Source: Arthrobacter sp. H5
Lineage (GTDB): Bacteria; Actinomycetota; Actinomycetes; Actinomycetales; Micrococcaceae
Assembly (NCBI RefSeq): GCF_000520595.1
Contig: NZ_AZSC01000281.1
Location: forward strand, 1 to 33,344
DNA: 33,344 nt
Reading direction: 5' to 3'
The stretch's first letter is position 1; every line of letters begins with the position of its first letter. Positions 1 through 7,758 of the stretch are shown here, in pieces. A program made the position numbers and the translations under genes. The notes beneath the pieces were generated by a model, which saw nothing but the letters and a program-made list of their open reading frames with translations, was not told the origin of the DNA and searched no databases.

Positions 1-175
1 GATACGTCTCGCCCTTCGGGTCCGGTCCCGCCAGCTTGTACTGCAACTCCCCTACCTGGTGCATCGCTTCCTCGCCCAGCTTCCGAAACCACTCCTCCGG
101 GTCCGGGATCAGCGCGTACTGCGACGGCGCGGTCATCTTCCATGTCTCCTGCGCGAACTTGCCGTACTTGTTCAT
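1..175 (-). CDS. Partial hypothetical protein, N-terminal 58 residues
   Basis: A reading frame starts at ATG 175 and runs off the left edge, so only the N-terminus is visible. A strong AGGAGG ribosome binding site lies about six bases upstream of the ATG, which makes this a convincing real start. The visible protein begins MNKYGKFAQETW and contains a PDPEEWFRKLGEE stretch. It is mostly charged and aromatic, with no signal peptide or membrane segment. It lies 53 bases downstream of the recombinase at 229-921 on the same strand, so the two could be co-transcribed. I do not recognise the family. The position behind a serine recombinase suggests a gene of a mobile element, but that is inference. 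Confidence 0.6.
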   Translation of the reverse strand, partial: MNKYGKFAQETWKMTAPSQYALIPDPEEWFRKLGEEAMHQVGELQYKLAGPDPKGETY

Positions 176-228
176 CGAGAACCTCCTCTGGTGGTGCGAA
201 AAGAAATGCGTCGAGACTTGCCTGACCA

Positions 229-921
229 TCAATCTGGTTGCGCTTGCTTGATCGCGCCATCGGACGTCCCCCTGGTACCGGTTGGAATACTGCTTCCACC
301 GTACCCAGCGCCTGCCAGACCGTCTGTGCGCAGCGCACGGATGATGGTCGACCGATGGACTTTAAACCTCTTCGCGATTGACTCCACCGCCTGCTTCTCC
401 TGGTCCCTGAGTCTGCGGGCTTCCACGACGTCATGCGGTTGCAGCCGTGGTGGACGGCCACCCTTCCCCGCGGCGACAGCGAGGCCAGCCTTTGTCCGCT
501 CCCGAATCAGCTCACGCTCCATCTCCGCGACGCTCGCGATGATGTTGAACATCAGCCGCCCCGATGGGGTCGTCGTGTCAATGCCCTCGGACAGGGACCG
601 GAACATCACGCCGCGTTCGTGCAGTGTGTCCAGCAGGTCCACGAGACCACGCACTGTGCGTCCAAGGCGGTCAAGTTTGGTCACCACGAGTGTGTTGCCA
701 GGCTGCAACGCGCGCAGGCATAACTCCAGCTGCGGGCGGGCCATCGTCGCACCGGACCGACCATGATCGGCGTAGATGTCATAACAGCCAGCGTCGACCA
801 GCTGTTGACGCTGTGCCTCAAGGTTCTGGTCCACCGTTGGCACTCGCGCGTACCCGAGCATCACACCCTCAGTAACCAGCCTCGGTTCCTCAACGCCCTC
901 GAGGCGTTCCGGTCGATCCAT
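229..921 (-). CDS. Serine recombinase (resolvase/invertase family) with catalytic Ser replaced by Pro
   Basis: Small serine recombinase of the Tn3-resolvase/invertase type. From the chosen start it has an N-terminal catalytic domain (GYARV at about residue 23, then DQNLEAQ, DHGRSGATM, TKLDRLGRTVRGL, and SVAEMERELIRERT in the E helix) and a C-terminal helix-turn-helix (KRFKVHRSTIIRAL). I chose ATG 921 because GGGGGAGGAC lies just upstream. ATG 861 is an alternative, and the longer open frame upstream of 921 is non-homologous. Oddity: the family motif ARVST, whose serine attacks DNA, reads ARVPT here (CCA codon, about residue 28). Unless this is a sequencing error, the protein should not cut DNA, although it may still bind its site. 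Repeats at 1220-1340 lie upstream. Confidence 0.88.
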   Translation of the reverse strand: MDRPERLEGVEEPRLVTEGVMLGYARVPTVDQNLEAQRQQLVDAGCYDIYADHGRSGATMARPQLELCLRALQPGNTLVVTKLDRLGRTVRGLVDLLDTLHERGVMFRSLSEGIDTTTPSGRLMFNIIASVAEMERELIRERTKAGLAVAAGKGGRPPRLQPHDVVEARRLRDQEKQAVESIAKRFKVHRSTIIRALRTDGLAGAGYGGSSIPTGTRGTSDGAIKQAQPD

Positions 922-1500
922 GTCGTCCTCCCCCAGTCCCGAAGGTCGCAGAATCCGTCTCACCCTCGCTTTATGACAATACATGTTTCGCACTTGGTTT
1001 GTGATCCAAATTTGAGAGGTGTCCGGATGTGTGACTGTTGTCATTTTTCGAAGTGGTTTGCACGGAATGTCCGAAGTCGCCTGCACGGGCATCATCAAGA
1101 GGACCGGAGTCAGCGCACCGTGCCCTAGGGACAAACGGCGGTTATTTTGCAGCTTCGATTGGCGGTTCCTGCCACCCCATAAGCGATATTTTCATCTTCC
1201 ACCGCCGCAGAGCGTGGGAGTGCAGACGACTTCGATACGGAACGCCTGTTGTGCAGACGGGTTCGAACACTCAACTGTTCACACTCGTCTGCACAACCCC
1301 TGTACTTTCGCGGATGCCCGTGCAGACGACTGCGAAAAACGACATTCTGTTTCGGAACATCGACTCCACGATGAGGGCGACACCGTGAAGCAGTGAGGCG
1401 CGACCAAAATTGATAAAAATTCACTATGAATTATTTTGTAAATGAGTATTAGAAGTTTTCAATCGTATCTGTCAAAGTGTTTCTGGATGGGAGGTTCCGA
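922..1500. other. Gene-free stretch upstream of the recombinase
   Basis: No convincing gene is seen on either strand. The part next to the recombinase (about 922-1130) is featureless. The middle (1220-1345) contains repeated GTGCAGACG motifs, described separately. The right part (1400-1470) is notably AT-rich and probably holds the promoter of the enoyl-CoA hydratase-like gene. The short open frames here look random. Confidence 0.5.
1220..1335. repeat. GTGCAGACG repeat cluster, candidate resolution (res) or iteron-like site
   Basis: GTGCAGACG occurs directly at 1220-1228, 1251-1259 and 1320-1328, and inverted (CGTCTGCAC) at 1286-1294. The middle pair forms a 12-base inverted repeat, GTTGTGCAGACG at 1248-1259 against CGTCTGCACAAC at 1286-1297, around a palindromic TTCGAA core at 1262-1267. 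The first and last copies share a longer direct repeat, GTGCAGACGACT followed two bases later by CGA. Several oriented copies within 120 bases upstream of a divergent serine recombinase are what a res site with its subsites looks like. Iterons or a regulator's binding sites remain possible. Confidence 0.5.
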
Positions 1501-1980
1501 TTGGCTTTTATCATCACACATAGGCGAGGACACAGGCCGGAGGTGACTCTCACCGATCCGCCGCGACGGAACGCCTTAAGCACACAGATGCGCGTCGAGC
1601 TCATCGCGGTGCTCGAGCGAGCTAATGCGGACCCAGGTGTCCGCGTCATCACCCTCAAAGGGGCAGGCGGTTTTTTCTGCTCTGGAGGTGATCTCGGAGC
1701 CATGCCCCCCAAGGATAGGGGCGAGGCCGTTTCTCGCCTCAGGCAGATTCAGGTCCTCATCGAATTGCTCGCGGATTCACCAAAGGGAACCATCGCAGTG
1801 CTGAATGGGCCGGCAGTGGGCCTCGGCAGCAGTCTGGCCACTGCCTGTGACTACATCTTCATGACTACCGATGCCATATTCTCCTTTCCGTTCACTCGTC
1901 TTGGGTTGATGCCGGACGGTGGAATTCTGCACACGTTAGCCTCGGGCTTTCATGCGGGCGTGACTGTGGCGCGTAATTAA
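1501..1980 (+). pseudogene. Enoyl-CoA hydratase/isomerase (crotonase family), truncated 3'
   Basis: Crotonase-fold fragment. It shows the DPPRRNALS substrate-loop motif, the oxyanion-hole segment CSGGDLGAM, the GPAVGLGSSLATACDYIF core and FTRLGLMPDGG. The PD in the last motif resembles PaaG-type enoyl-CoA isomerases more than classical hydratases, where glutamate is usual. I chose TTG 1501 because GGGAGG sits six bases upstream; GTG 1477 is the in-frame alternative without a site. About 155 residues remain of a usual 255-270. The frame ends in a non-homologous tail (after about residue 150) next to the IS1380-type transposase, so the C-terminal part was lost by that insertion and the protein is unlikely to be active. 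Confidence 0.75.
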
Positions 1981-3240
1981 AGCCTGAAAGGTGCCTCTGA
2001 CGTGGGAAAATGTAGTTACCACACAACATTTCCTAGATACATCAAGGGGCACCCTGCAGGTGAGCTACTTTACCGGTTTCTACCCCTCTGTCCGAGTTGA
2101 TTCCACCGGTGATGGAGTGGTGTCGCAGGCGGGCGGGGCGATCCTGACGTCGATGGCGAAAGCCTCGGGCATCACGGCTGGTTTGGCTATGGCCTTGGAG
2201 CCGTGGCGCAAACCGTTCGCCACCCACGACCCGGGCAAAATCCTCACTGATCTAGCGCTCTCGCTGGCCACCGGCGGGGACGCCGTTTCCGACGTGGACC
2301 GTCTACGGAACCAGCCCGAGGTGTACGGCCTGGTGGCCTCTGATCCAACGATCAGTCGTCTGTTCAAGGTTCTTTCAACGGTGCAGCCGGCCAAGGCGCT
2401 GGCAGCCATCAACAAGACCCGTGCCGCGGCGCGTGCGCACGTATGGGCGCAGGCCGGGAAGGATTCACCGCTCTACGCCGTCACCGCGGAGAACCCGCTG
2501 GTCATCGACCTCGACGCGTCCCTTTTGAACTCGCACTCTGAGAAGGAAGACGCTCGCCCGACATGGAAGAAGGGCTTCGGCTTCCACCCGCTGGCGTCCT
2601 TCCTGGACCACGGCATCGAGGGAACAGGGGAACCCCTGGCCATGCTGCTGCGCCCTGGCAACGCTGGCTCCAACACCGTCGCGGACCACATTCACGTGGT
2701 GAAGGATTCCGTCAAGCAACTACCCACGGGGTACCGGTCGGGACGGAAGATCATGATCCGCACCGATTCTGCCGGCGGCACGCACGGTTTCCTGGACTGG
2801 CTAACCGCCCATCACCGCAACTTCTCTTACTCCGTGGGTTTCCCCATCCACGGTGCTGTAGCAGAGATCCTGCCCCTGGTTCCCAAATCCGGCTGGACCA
2901 ACGCGTATGACAGTGACGGTATTGAACGCGACGGCGCCTGGGTCGCGGACATCACCGGCATGCTCGATCTCTCCTCCTGGCCGGCCGGGATGCGGGTCAT
3001 TGTCCGCAAGGAAGTCCCGCATGTGGGCGCTCAGATGCGCATCACCGACATTGACGGGCACCGGTACACGGCGATCGCGACGAACCAGTCAAAGGGCCAG
3101 CTGGCCGTGCTGGAGGTCCGTCACCGGCTGCGGGCACGCTGTGAGGACAGAATCCGCAACGCCAAGGACACGGGGCTGGCGAACCTGCCCTTCCACGCCT
3201 CGTTGCAACTCCCAGAAATCTTGGGGGTTGCAACGACGTC
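1955..3240 (+). mobile_element. IS1380-family insertion sequence remnant
   Basis: The element is defined by its transposase gene. The left boundary must lie near 1945-1985, where homology to the interrupted crotonase gene stops. I could not identify matching terminal inverted repeats or a 4-base target duplication. The right end is missing or altered, because the transposase loses homology at about 3209, exactly at a strong hairpin (3201-3235). Boundaries are therefore approximate. Confidence 0.55.
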
Positions 3241-3292
3241 AGAACCCGCCTGGCACACCACTGTGCCGTCCTTTGCCTGCGCCACATCATGA
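2060..3292 (+). pseudogene. IS1380-family transposase, C-terminus lost
   Basis: DDE transposase of the IS1380 type. Recognisable blocks are the N-terminal SQAGGAILT, the ASDPTISRL region, the first catalytic aspartate block VIDLDASLLNSHSEKE, GFGFHPLASFLDHG, LLRPGNAGSNT, the second aspartate block IRTDSAGGTHGFLDWL, and RNAKDTGLANLPFH near the end. GTG 2060 gives an N-terminus resembling family members; GTG 1991 is an upstream in-frame option. After LPFHASLQ the sequence no longer resembles the family, which normally continues with about 60 more residues. The last 28 codons are unrelated, so the gene looks 3'-truncated and probably inactive. Confidence 0.75.
3201..3235. repeat. Strong hairpin at the transposase truncation point
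   Basis: CGTTGCAAC at 3201-3209 is perfectly complementary to GTTGCAACG at 3227-3235. With the neighbouring bases the stem reaches 14 pairs (one G-T) around a 7-base loop. It lies exactly where the transposase stops resembling its family. No T-run follows, so a classical terminator is not clear. It may mark an insertion or deletion scar. Confidence 0.6.
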
Positions 3293-3495
3293 GCTGCTCC
3301 CGTGGTGGATCGGGTGCAACCGGCGGATAAAGTCCCCGCCGCGGCAGCAGGTGCCCGGTTTTATGCCTCCGTGAAGGACGGCATGGTCTCACACGGTCCG
3401 CCCGGAAAGCCGGCATCGATAAGGAAGTCGGTTATCGGTCGCGCCTCGATAAGGCGGCGTACGGGAGACGGCTGGTGGTTTCGCTCTTTGAGGGA

Positions 3496-3993
3496 TCACA
3501 GAGAAGCTGCCTCAGAGGAGACTCTCTTGGCCGGTGAAGAGTTGGTCCCGGTGGTCCGCAGGAACCTGTAGCTGAAGTAGATGGCTCCAAGACCGACCAC
3601 AAAGGTCAATATGCCGGTGGACTCGTAGAAGAGATGGCCGGCTTCGGGCGACCAAAGGTGGTAGACCGTCTTGATAACGTCAGCGTCGCTGCCAGGCAGG
3701 AACGTGGTGTTCTGCAGACCGAGCGCCTTCAGCACGTGGTCCAGAAAGCCATCAATTATGCCGAAATACAGGAAGACCAGGCCGGTGTTCACTGTGTAGA
3801 CCCACCGGGCAGCAGGGCTCGGCCTTCGGCGGTACCACCACATCAGGAGCACCGGCAACGCAAGAAGGATGGCTGACGGGATGAGCACTTCCATGCCGAG
3901 CCTGTAAACGTGGTGGACGACCGTCACCGCAATCATGGCCTCGGTCCACATCAATGCACGAGTTACGGATGGGTCTTTCAAGAGCGGTTTCAC
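3496..3993 (-). CDS. Four-TM integral membrane protein, unknown function
   Basis: Membrane protein of 165 residues. The hydrophobic stretches are near residues 14-30 (ALMWTEAMIAVTVVHHVY), 35-52 (VLIPSAILLALPVLLMWW), 67-82 (NTGLVFLYFGIIDGFLD) and 125-145 (STGILTFVVGLGAIYFSYRF), with the charged loop RRRPSPAARW between the second and third. GTG 3993 was chosen because AGGAAAAACC precedes it; the longer open frame upstream runs through the promoter and operator region. It is divergent from the TetR regulator at 4112-4717 with a palindrome between them, so it is the likely target of that repressor. I do not recognise a named family. Confidence 0.75.
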   Translation of the reverse strand: MKPLLKDPSVTRALMWTEAMIAVTVVHHVYRLGMEVLIPSAILLALPVLLMWWYRRRPSPAARWVYTVNTGLVFLYFGIIDGFLDHVLKALGLQNTTFLPGSDADVIKTVYHLWSPEAGHLFYESTGILTFVVGLGAIYFSYRFLRTTGTNSSPAKRVSSEAASL

Positions 3994-4078
3994 GGTTTTT
4001 CCTGTCGTAGTGGTTAGGGGCTGGGATCCGTGACGGATAACGCGGGTGCAGTGTACAGGCGTGTAAGACCTATCATAA

Positions 4079-4098
4079 CTCAAACATAGCTGTTTGAG
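4079..4098. promoter_or_regulatory. Palindromic operator for the adjacent TetR regulator
   Basis: CTCAAAC (4079-4085) and GTTTGAG (4092-4098) form a perfect inverted repeat with a 6-base spacer. It lies 13 bases before the TetR start at 4112 and in the divergent promoter region of the membrane protein. Position, symmetry and size fit an autoregulatory TetR operator. Confidence 0.65.
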
Positions 4099-4111
4099 AT
4101 ACAGTGTATAT

Positions 4112-4717
4112 ATGACGAACGCAACGACCGACCGAATCCGCCGGGCGGACGCACAACGCAACCGTGCGGCAATCATTGAGGCCGCCCTGGTCTGCCTGGC
4201 TGCGAACCCGCGGGTGAGCATGACAGAGATTGCCCACGCGGCAGGAGTCGGTCGGGTAACTCTCTACGGTCATTTCTCCTCACGCAGGGAGCTCCTCGAC
4301 GCGGCTGCCGCGCAAACCATAAGCCGTGCGGATGCTCAGCTGGCTCCGCTGGATCTCGACGGCGACGCCCGGGAAGCGCTCGAACTGCTCGTCACGTCGT
4401 CGTGGCGAATCATTGACAATTTCCATGGGCTCCTCGGCGCTGCCGAACAGGAGCTCGGCGCCGACCGCATACGCGAACATCACGATCAGACGATGCTCCG
4501 GGTGCGCCGGCTCATTGAACGTGGCCAGGCCGAAGCCAGGTTCCGCTCAGACCAGCCAGCCGAATGGCTCACGGCCTGCTTCTTCGCGATCCTCCACGGT
4601 GCGGCTACGGAAATCCGGGAAGGACGGCTAAGCGAGGACGCGGCGGCGAAGGTCATCCCCGCTACGGTCCAAGCCCTTGTGTCTGTCCCTGCCGCACCGG
4701 GGTCCCGACATCCCTGA
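4112..4717 (+). CDS. TetR/AcrR-family transcriptional regulator
   Basis: Regulator of 201 residues. The N-terminal DNA-binding domain shows the TetR helix-turn-helix: ADAQRNRAAIIEAALVCLA, then MTEIAHAAGVGRVTLYGHFSSRRELLDAA at about residues 37-65. The C-terminal ligand/dimer domain is helical and diverse. I chose ATG 4112 rather than the earlier in-frame ATG at 4094, which lies inside the palindrome at 4079-4098. It most likely represses itself and the divergent membrane-protein gene. The ligand cannot be inferred. The last residues (VPAAPGSRHP) look like a natural variable tail. Confidence 0.88.
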   Translation: MTNATTDRIRRADAQRNRAAIIEAALVCLAANPRVSMTEIAHAAGVGRVTLYGHFSSRRELLDAAAAQTISRADAQLAPLDLDGDAREALELLVTSSWRIIDNFHGLLGAAEQELGADRIREHHDQTMLRVRRLIERGQAEARFRSDQPAEWLTACFFAILHGAATEIREGRLSEDAAAKVIPATVQALVSVPAAPGSRHP

Positions 4718-5051
4718 CTCCATGCCGCGGGCCCGCCGAAGTTGAAGGCCATGCCCGAACAACCCCGTTGTGTCGAATGTCCTGCCCGTCATCCCTGCGA
4801 ATCTCCACGATGCGGTTGCGGGGGTCTGAAGAACTGGATCCCCGGCCCTTGGGAACCTTGCTGTCACGGGCACGATGGCGGCGGCACCCCATCGTGCCCG
4901 CGTGGACTTTGACGGACACTTCATCAGGCGCCCGGTGAGGCTTTGGCACCTCCACGACCCGCACGACAAACGAAGCCGTAAAAACCGCCATTCCGGCTAA
5001 CGGTCACAGCTGAAACTTGGACCCGGCGGAGGTCGAGACTCCCACCAATGG
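4718..5051 (-). pseudogene. Gene-poor gap with a decayed medium-chain dehydrogenase N-terminus
   Basis: On the minus strand from ATG 4991 the frame reads MAVFTASFVVRVVEVPKPH and then PDEVSVKVHAG. This resembles the N-terminus of zinc-type or quinone-type medium-chain dehydrogenases (typical pattern: RVVEVPxPxxxPxEVxVxVHAxG). Homology stops after about 33 residues (near 4895), where a 12-base hairpin begins. The remaining bases to 4718 hold no recognisable gene. The call is based on pattern only. Confidence 0.35.
4867..4900. terminator. Perfect 12-bp inverted repeat, possible terminator
   Basis: CGGGCACGATGG (4867-4878) pairs perfectly with CCATCGTGCCCG (4889-4900) around a 10-base loop. It lies 150 bases past the TetR stop and lacks a T-run, so it may be a T-less actinobacterial terminator or a rearrangement scar at the end of the dehydrogenase fragment. 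Confidence 0.4.
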
Positions 5052-6197
5052 CTAAAATTTGGGAGTGGAAGTTACCTTGACCGTGAAGTGGTGCTCTGCG
5101 AGGTAGTCGGCCCAGCGTTTCAGCGAGGTGATTGTGTCGGGGAATTCAAGCCCGTGCTGCTGTGCGAGTTCCCGGGCGGTGCCGCTGGGGTACCGGTTGG
5201 TCGATAGAAAGCTCAGTGTTTCTGGCTCAATGCCGCTCAGGCTGGCAGGGAGCATTTTTACGATGCCTACAGGGACCCTTAGGCGCGGGACCCTGACCCG
5301 GTAGTGATTTCCAAGCAAAGCCAGCAGGTCTGGTAGGGACGGGGTGTTGTCATCGAGTACCCAATAGGATTTCCCTTCCGCCGCATGAACAGTTGGCACC
5401 ATGGCCAGGAACCGCGCCAGGTAATCGACGGGGACAACGGGGACAAAAGTCGCTGGTCCTCCCGCCATCGCGCGCAGGTCCCCCCGCCACAGCTGCAGCA
5501 GTGTGCTTGCCAGCCCAAGGACCTGGTTTGTTTCGCCGGTGATGGAATGGCCGGTCACCGTCGCAGGGTTAACGACGGTGAGAGGGACGTTCAGTCGGTC
5601 CGCGGTGGCCTGCACGACTGCGTCGCCTTCAACTTTTGATGCCTCGTAGGCCCCCAGCCGGCTGTAGAGACGGCGCCGTTTCGCGTCTGACCAGGGCAGG
5701 GTTGATGGGTCTTGGCCTCCGACCCGGTAGCCGGAAAGATGCACCAACCGGCGAAGGTTGGGCAGCCTGGCGGCTAACCGGACGATCGCTTCAGCGGATT
5801 CAACATTGGCCCTGGTTGCCTCGGTGTTGCGCATCCCAAACGCATATGCCCCCGCGACGTTAATGACGTCGCCGGGAGCTCCTTGCATCACCGAGGAAAG
5901 GGACCCGTCGCTGATCCCCAGGTCCCTGGCATGGAAGTCCACCGGGATGAACTGAAGATTCTCGATGCTGGTTCCGTGTTCCCGGAACCAGCCACTCAGT
6001 TCGTCGGCTGCCTTCGGGTCCCGTAGAGGAGCAGTCACGGATGCTCCCAGGTCGAGCAGCTCCTTGGTCGTCCAGCGCCCGATGAACCCAGTTGCCCCGA
6101 AAAGGACGACCTTCCGGCTGGTGGTGGCGGACGGGACGCACGCCGATGATGGCTCGGGCTGAAGTCCGGCCCTGCGCTCACCCACCTGCAATACCAT
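5052..6197 (-). CDS. NAD-dependent epimerase/dehydratase-like protein (extended SDR)
   Basis: Extended short-chain dehydrogenase of about 381 residues. The Rossmann nucleotide-binding motif GATGFIG is at about residues 34-40, followed by the NVAGAYAFG segment, an LVHLSGYRVGG strand and the catalytic YEASK (Tyr-x3-Lys). A VVNPATVTG strand and C-terminal substrate-binding helices complete the fold. The start is uncertain: ATG 6197 lies inside the 3' end of the upstream TetR gene (stop at 6178), giving a 20-base overlap, and an in-frame GTG follows closely. The overlap suggests translational coupling, so the repressor and this enzyme form one operon. The substrate is unknown. Confidence 0.82.
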   Translation of the reverse strand: MVLQVGERRAGLQPEPSSACVPSATTSRKVVLFGATGFIGRWTTKELLDLGASVTAPLRDPKAADELSGWFREHGTSIENLQFIPVDFHARDLGISDGSLSSVMQGAPGDVINVAGAYAFGMRNTEATRANVESAEAIVRLAARLPNLRRLVHLSGYRVGGQDPSTLPWSDAKRRRLYSRLGAYEASKVEGDAVVQATADRLNVPLTVVNPATVTGHSITGETNQVLGLASTLLQLWRGDLRAMAGGPATFVPVVPVDYLARFLAMVPTVHAAEGKSYWVLDDNTPSLPDLLALLGNHYRVRVPRLRVPVGIVKMLPASLSGIEPETLSFLSTNRYPSGTARELAQQHGLEFPDTITSLKRWADYLAEHHFTVKVTSTPKF

Positions 6198-6858
6198 CAA
6201 GCACTTTATGGAGTCCCCACCTGTACTGCTCGGTGGAGACATATGTGGCCATGATCTTTGCCGCGGCGGCAGACAGCGGATACTCGCCGGCGGGTATTGC
6301 CGAAAAGCCCTCGTAGCGTGCGGCGATCCGCTCAGCCTCCGAAGAAACGCTGCCACCATCACCAAGCTCTGCGGCTTCCAAAGCTATCGAACCGAACACA
6401 TAGACGATCAGCAGGTAGGAGGCCCTGGCAGACTCCTGGGCATCCAGCCCGGAATCCTGGAGCATCTCCATCAGACGTTCGTTCAGCGCCAGCGCGCGGG
6501 GGCCATCCATAGGTCCGCCAATCATCAGGTTCACCGCACCCGGATGTGCAGTCAGCCGCTCCCGCAGTTCCAATGCCAGCGATTCGATCCGCTGGCGCCA
6601 CGGCACACTGCGGTCAGAGAAGACGGCTAGATCAACCTGTCCGAGCAGGTGCTCAACAATGGCCTTAACGATGGCCGCCTTGTCGGGGAAGTACGTGTAG
6701 ACGGCGTTCGGAGCGACGCCGACCCTGGCGGCAATCCCCCGCACCGACGCGGCATTCACGCCCCCCTCATCAAGCAGGTCCAGTGCGGCGTCCATGATCT
6801 CGTTCTCGGTCAGGATCCGGCGGGGGCCGGGCCTGGAACTGCGTGCTTCTGTAGTCAT
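6178..6858 (-). CDS. TetR-family regulator with TetR_C-like ligand domain
   Basis: Regulator of 226 residues. The DNA-binding region has RILTENEIMDAALDLLDEGG, then AASVRGIAARVGVAPNAVYTYFPDKAAIVKAI, a classical TetR helix-turn-helix. The longer C-terminal part (from about residue 80) resembles the tetracycline-repressor-type C-terminal domain seen in many actinobacterial regulators. ATG 6858 is preferred because GAGAGGA lies seven bases upstream; ATG 6879 is an in-frame alternative. It reads divergently from the operon at 6957-10192 and overlaps the epimerase gene. TGTACA-type palindromes lie in the shared intergenic region, so it probably represses both directions. Confidence 0.88.
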   Translation of the reverse strand: MTTEARSSRPGPRRILTENEIMDAALDLLDEGGVNAASVRGIAARVGVAPNAVYTYFPDKAAIVKAIVEHLLGQVDLAVFSDRSVPWRQRIESLALELRERLTAHPGAVNLMIGGPMDGPRALALNERLMEMLQDSGLDAQESARASYLLIVYVFGSIALEAAELGDGGSVSSEAERIAARYEGFSAIPAGEYPLSAAAAKIMATYVSTEQYRWGLHKVLDGIAGG

Positions 6859-6884
6859 CTCAGCGTCCTCTCTTGACATTCTTC

Positions 6885-6930
6885 TGTACAGTGTACACTA
6901 ATTATACATCGTACAGTTTGTACGGTGTAC
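6885..6930. promoter_or_regulatory. Tandem TGTACA-type operators and divergent promoter
   Basis: TGTACA-G-TGTACA at 6885-6897 and CGTACA-GTT-TGTACG at 6910-6924 are two similar palindromes, followed by another GTGTAC at 6925-6930. Between them ATTATA at 6901-6906 reads TATAAT on the minus strand, a good -10 box for the TetR gene. TTGACA at 6873-6878 could be a -35 box for the plus-strand operon, though spacing to a -10 is not ideal. The arrangement fits a TetR repressor covering divergent promoters. Confidence 0.65.
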
Positions 6931-6956
6931 AACATTATCGGACAGGAAGAACCCAC

Positions 6957-7754
6957 ATGAACACCACCCCGACAACGAGGCTCCGGCTTGTCACCGGCGG
7001 GCTGTTTCTCCTCGGCTCCCTGGTATTCGCGGCAGCCGCCACCGCACTTTCGGTGATGTTCAACTGGCCCGATGTGCTTCGGGAACCCGCCGATGTGGTG
7101 CTTCCCGCATTCGCCGCCGGCGGCCCTGCCCTCGTCTGGACCTGGTTCGCCGCAGCCTGGACCTATGGGCTCCTCACCATCCCGATCCTGCTGCTGCCGG
7201 CGGTCCTTGGCCTCCGCGGGAATCCGGTGATGAAGGTTGCCACCTATGCGGGAGCAGCCTCTGTGCTCTTGTCCCTGATCGGGTTCCTGCGCTGGGTGTT
7301 CGTCGTCCCGGCGCTGGCCGGCTCCTATGTGACGGGGGACGGGCAAACACGGGCGGCTGTGGCCGCTGCCTGGACCGCCCAGCACCAGTTCGGCGGCGCG
7401 CTCCTGGGCGAGCACCTGGGCCAACTCCTGGTCATCGCCTGGTCCGCCGCCGTCAGCATCATGATCCTGCGCAGCGGAATCCTTCCCCGCTGGCTCGGCG
7501 TCGCAGGCCTCACCGTCAGCACGGTCTACCTGCCCAATCAGGGAGACATCCTCGCCACCGCCGTCCCCGGATTCCCTGTCTGGGACCTCGCCGGCTTCAT
7601 TGGCAGCACTGGCTGGGGACTGTGGATCGCAGCCCTTGGTATCAGCATTCTGGCAAGGCCATCCCTCAGCGCGAGCCCTGCCCCCGGCACCGCCACAGCA
7701 CCCTCCATCACCGCCACACCATCACGGCCGTCAACAACCGGCATAGGAAACTGA
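6957..7754 (+). CDS. DUF4386-like multi-pass membrane protein
   Basis: Integral membrane protein of 265 residues with about six hydrophobic segments, at roughly residues 9-33, 51-62, 70-88, 95-120, 143-165 and 203-225, and a Pro/Ala/Thr/Ser-rich C-terminal tail. The topology, the LTIPILLLPAVLGL segment and the ILPRWLGVAGL motif resemble DUF4386 proteins of unknown function. ATG 6957 is supported by GACAGGAAG upstream; the longer frame begins inside the operators. It is first of four plus-strand genes with tiny gaps or ATGA overlaps. Its promoter contains the TGTACA-type palindromes, so it should respond to the divergent TetR. Confidence 0.8.
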   Translation: MNTTPTTRLRLVTGGLFLLGSLVFAAAATALSVMFNWPDVLREPADVVLPAFAAGGPALVWTWFAAAWTYGLLTIPILLLPAVLGLRGNPVMKVATYAGAASVLLSLIGFLRWVFVVPALAGSYVTGDGQTRAAVAAAWTAQHQFGGALLGEHLGQLLVIAWSAAVSIMILRSGILPRWLGVAGLTVSTVYLPNQGDILATAVPGFPVWDLAGFIGSTGWGLWIAALGISILARPSLSASPAPGTATAPSITATPSRPSTTGIGN

Positions 7755-7758
7755 TCCC

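Noticed and set aside
922-1134. N-terminal extension of the first recombinase to 1134
   Set aside because: The added residues are not homologous to recombinases, and a ribosome site sits directly before ATG 921.
3201-3235. Hairpin with GTTGCAAC arms as an integron attC site
   Set aside because: The arms do not fit the RYYYAAC/GTTRRRY core pairing, there are no extrahelical bases of the expected kind, and no integron integrase or cassette array is present.
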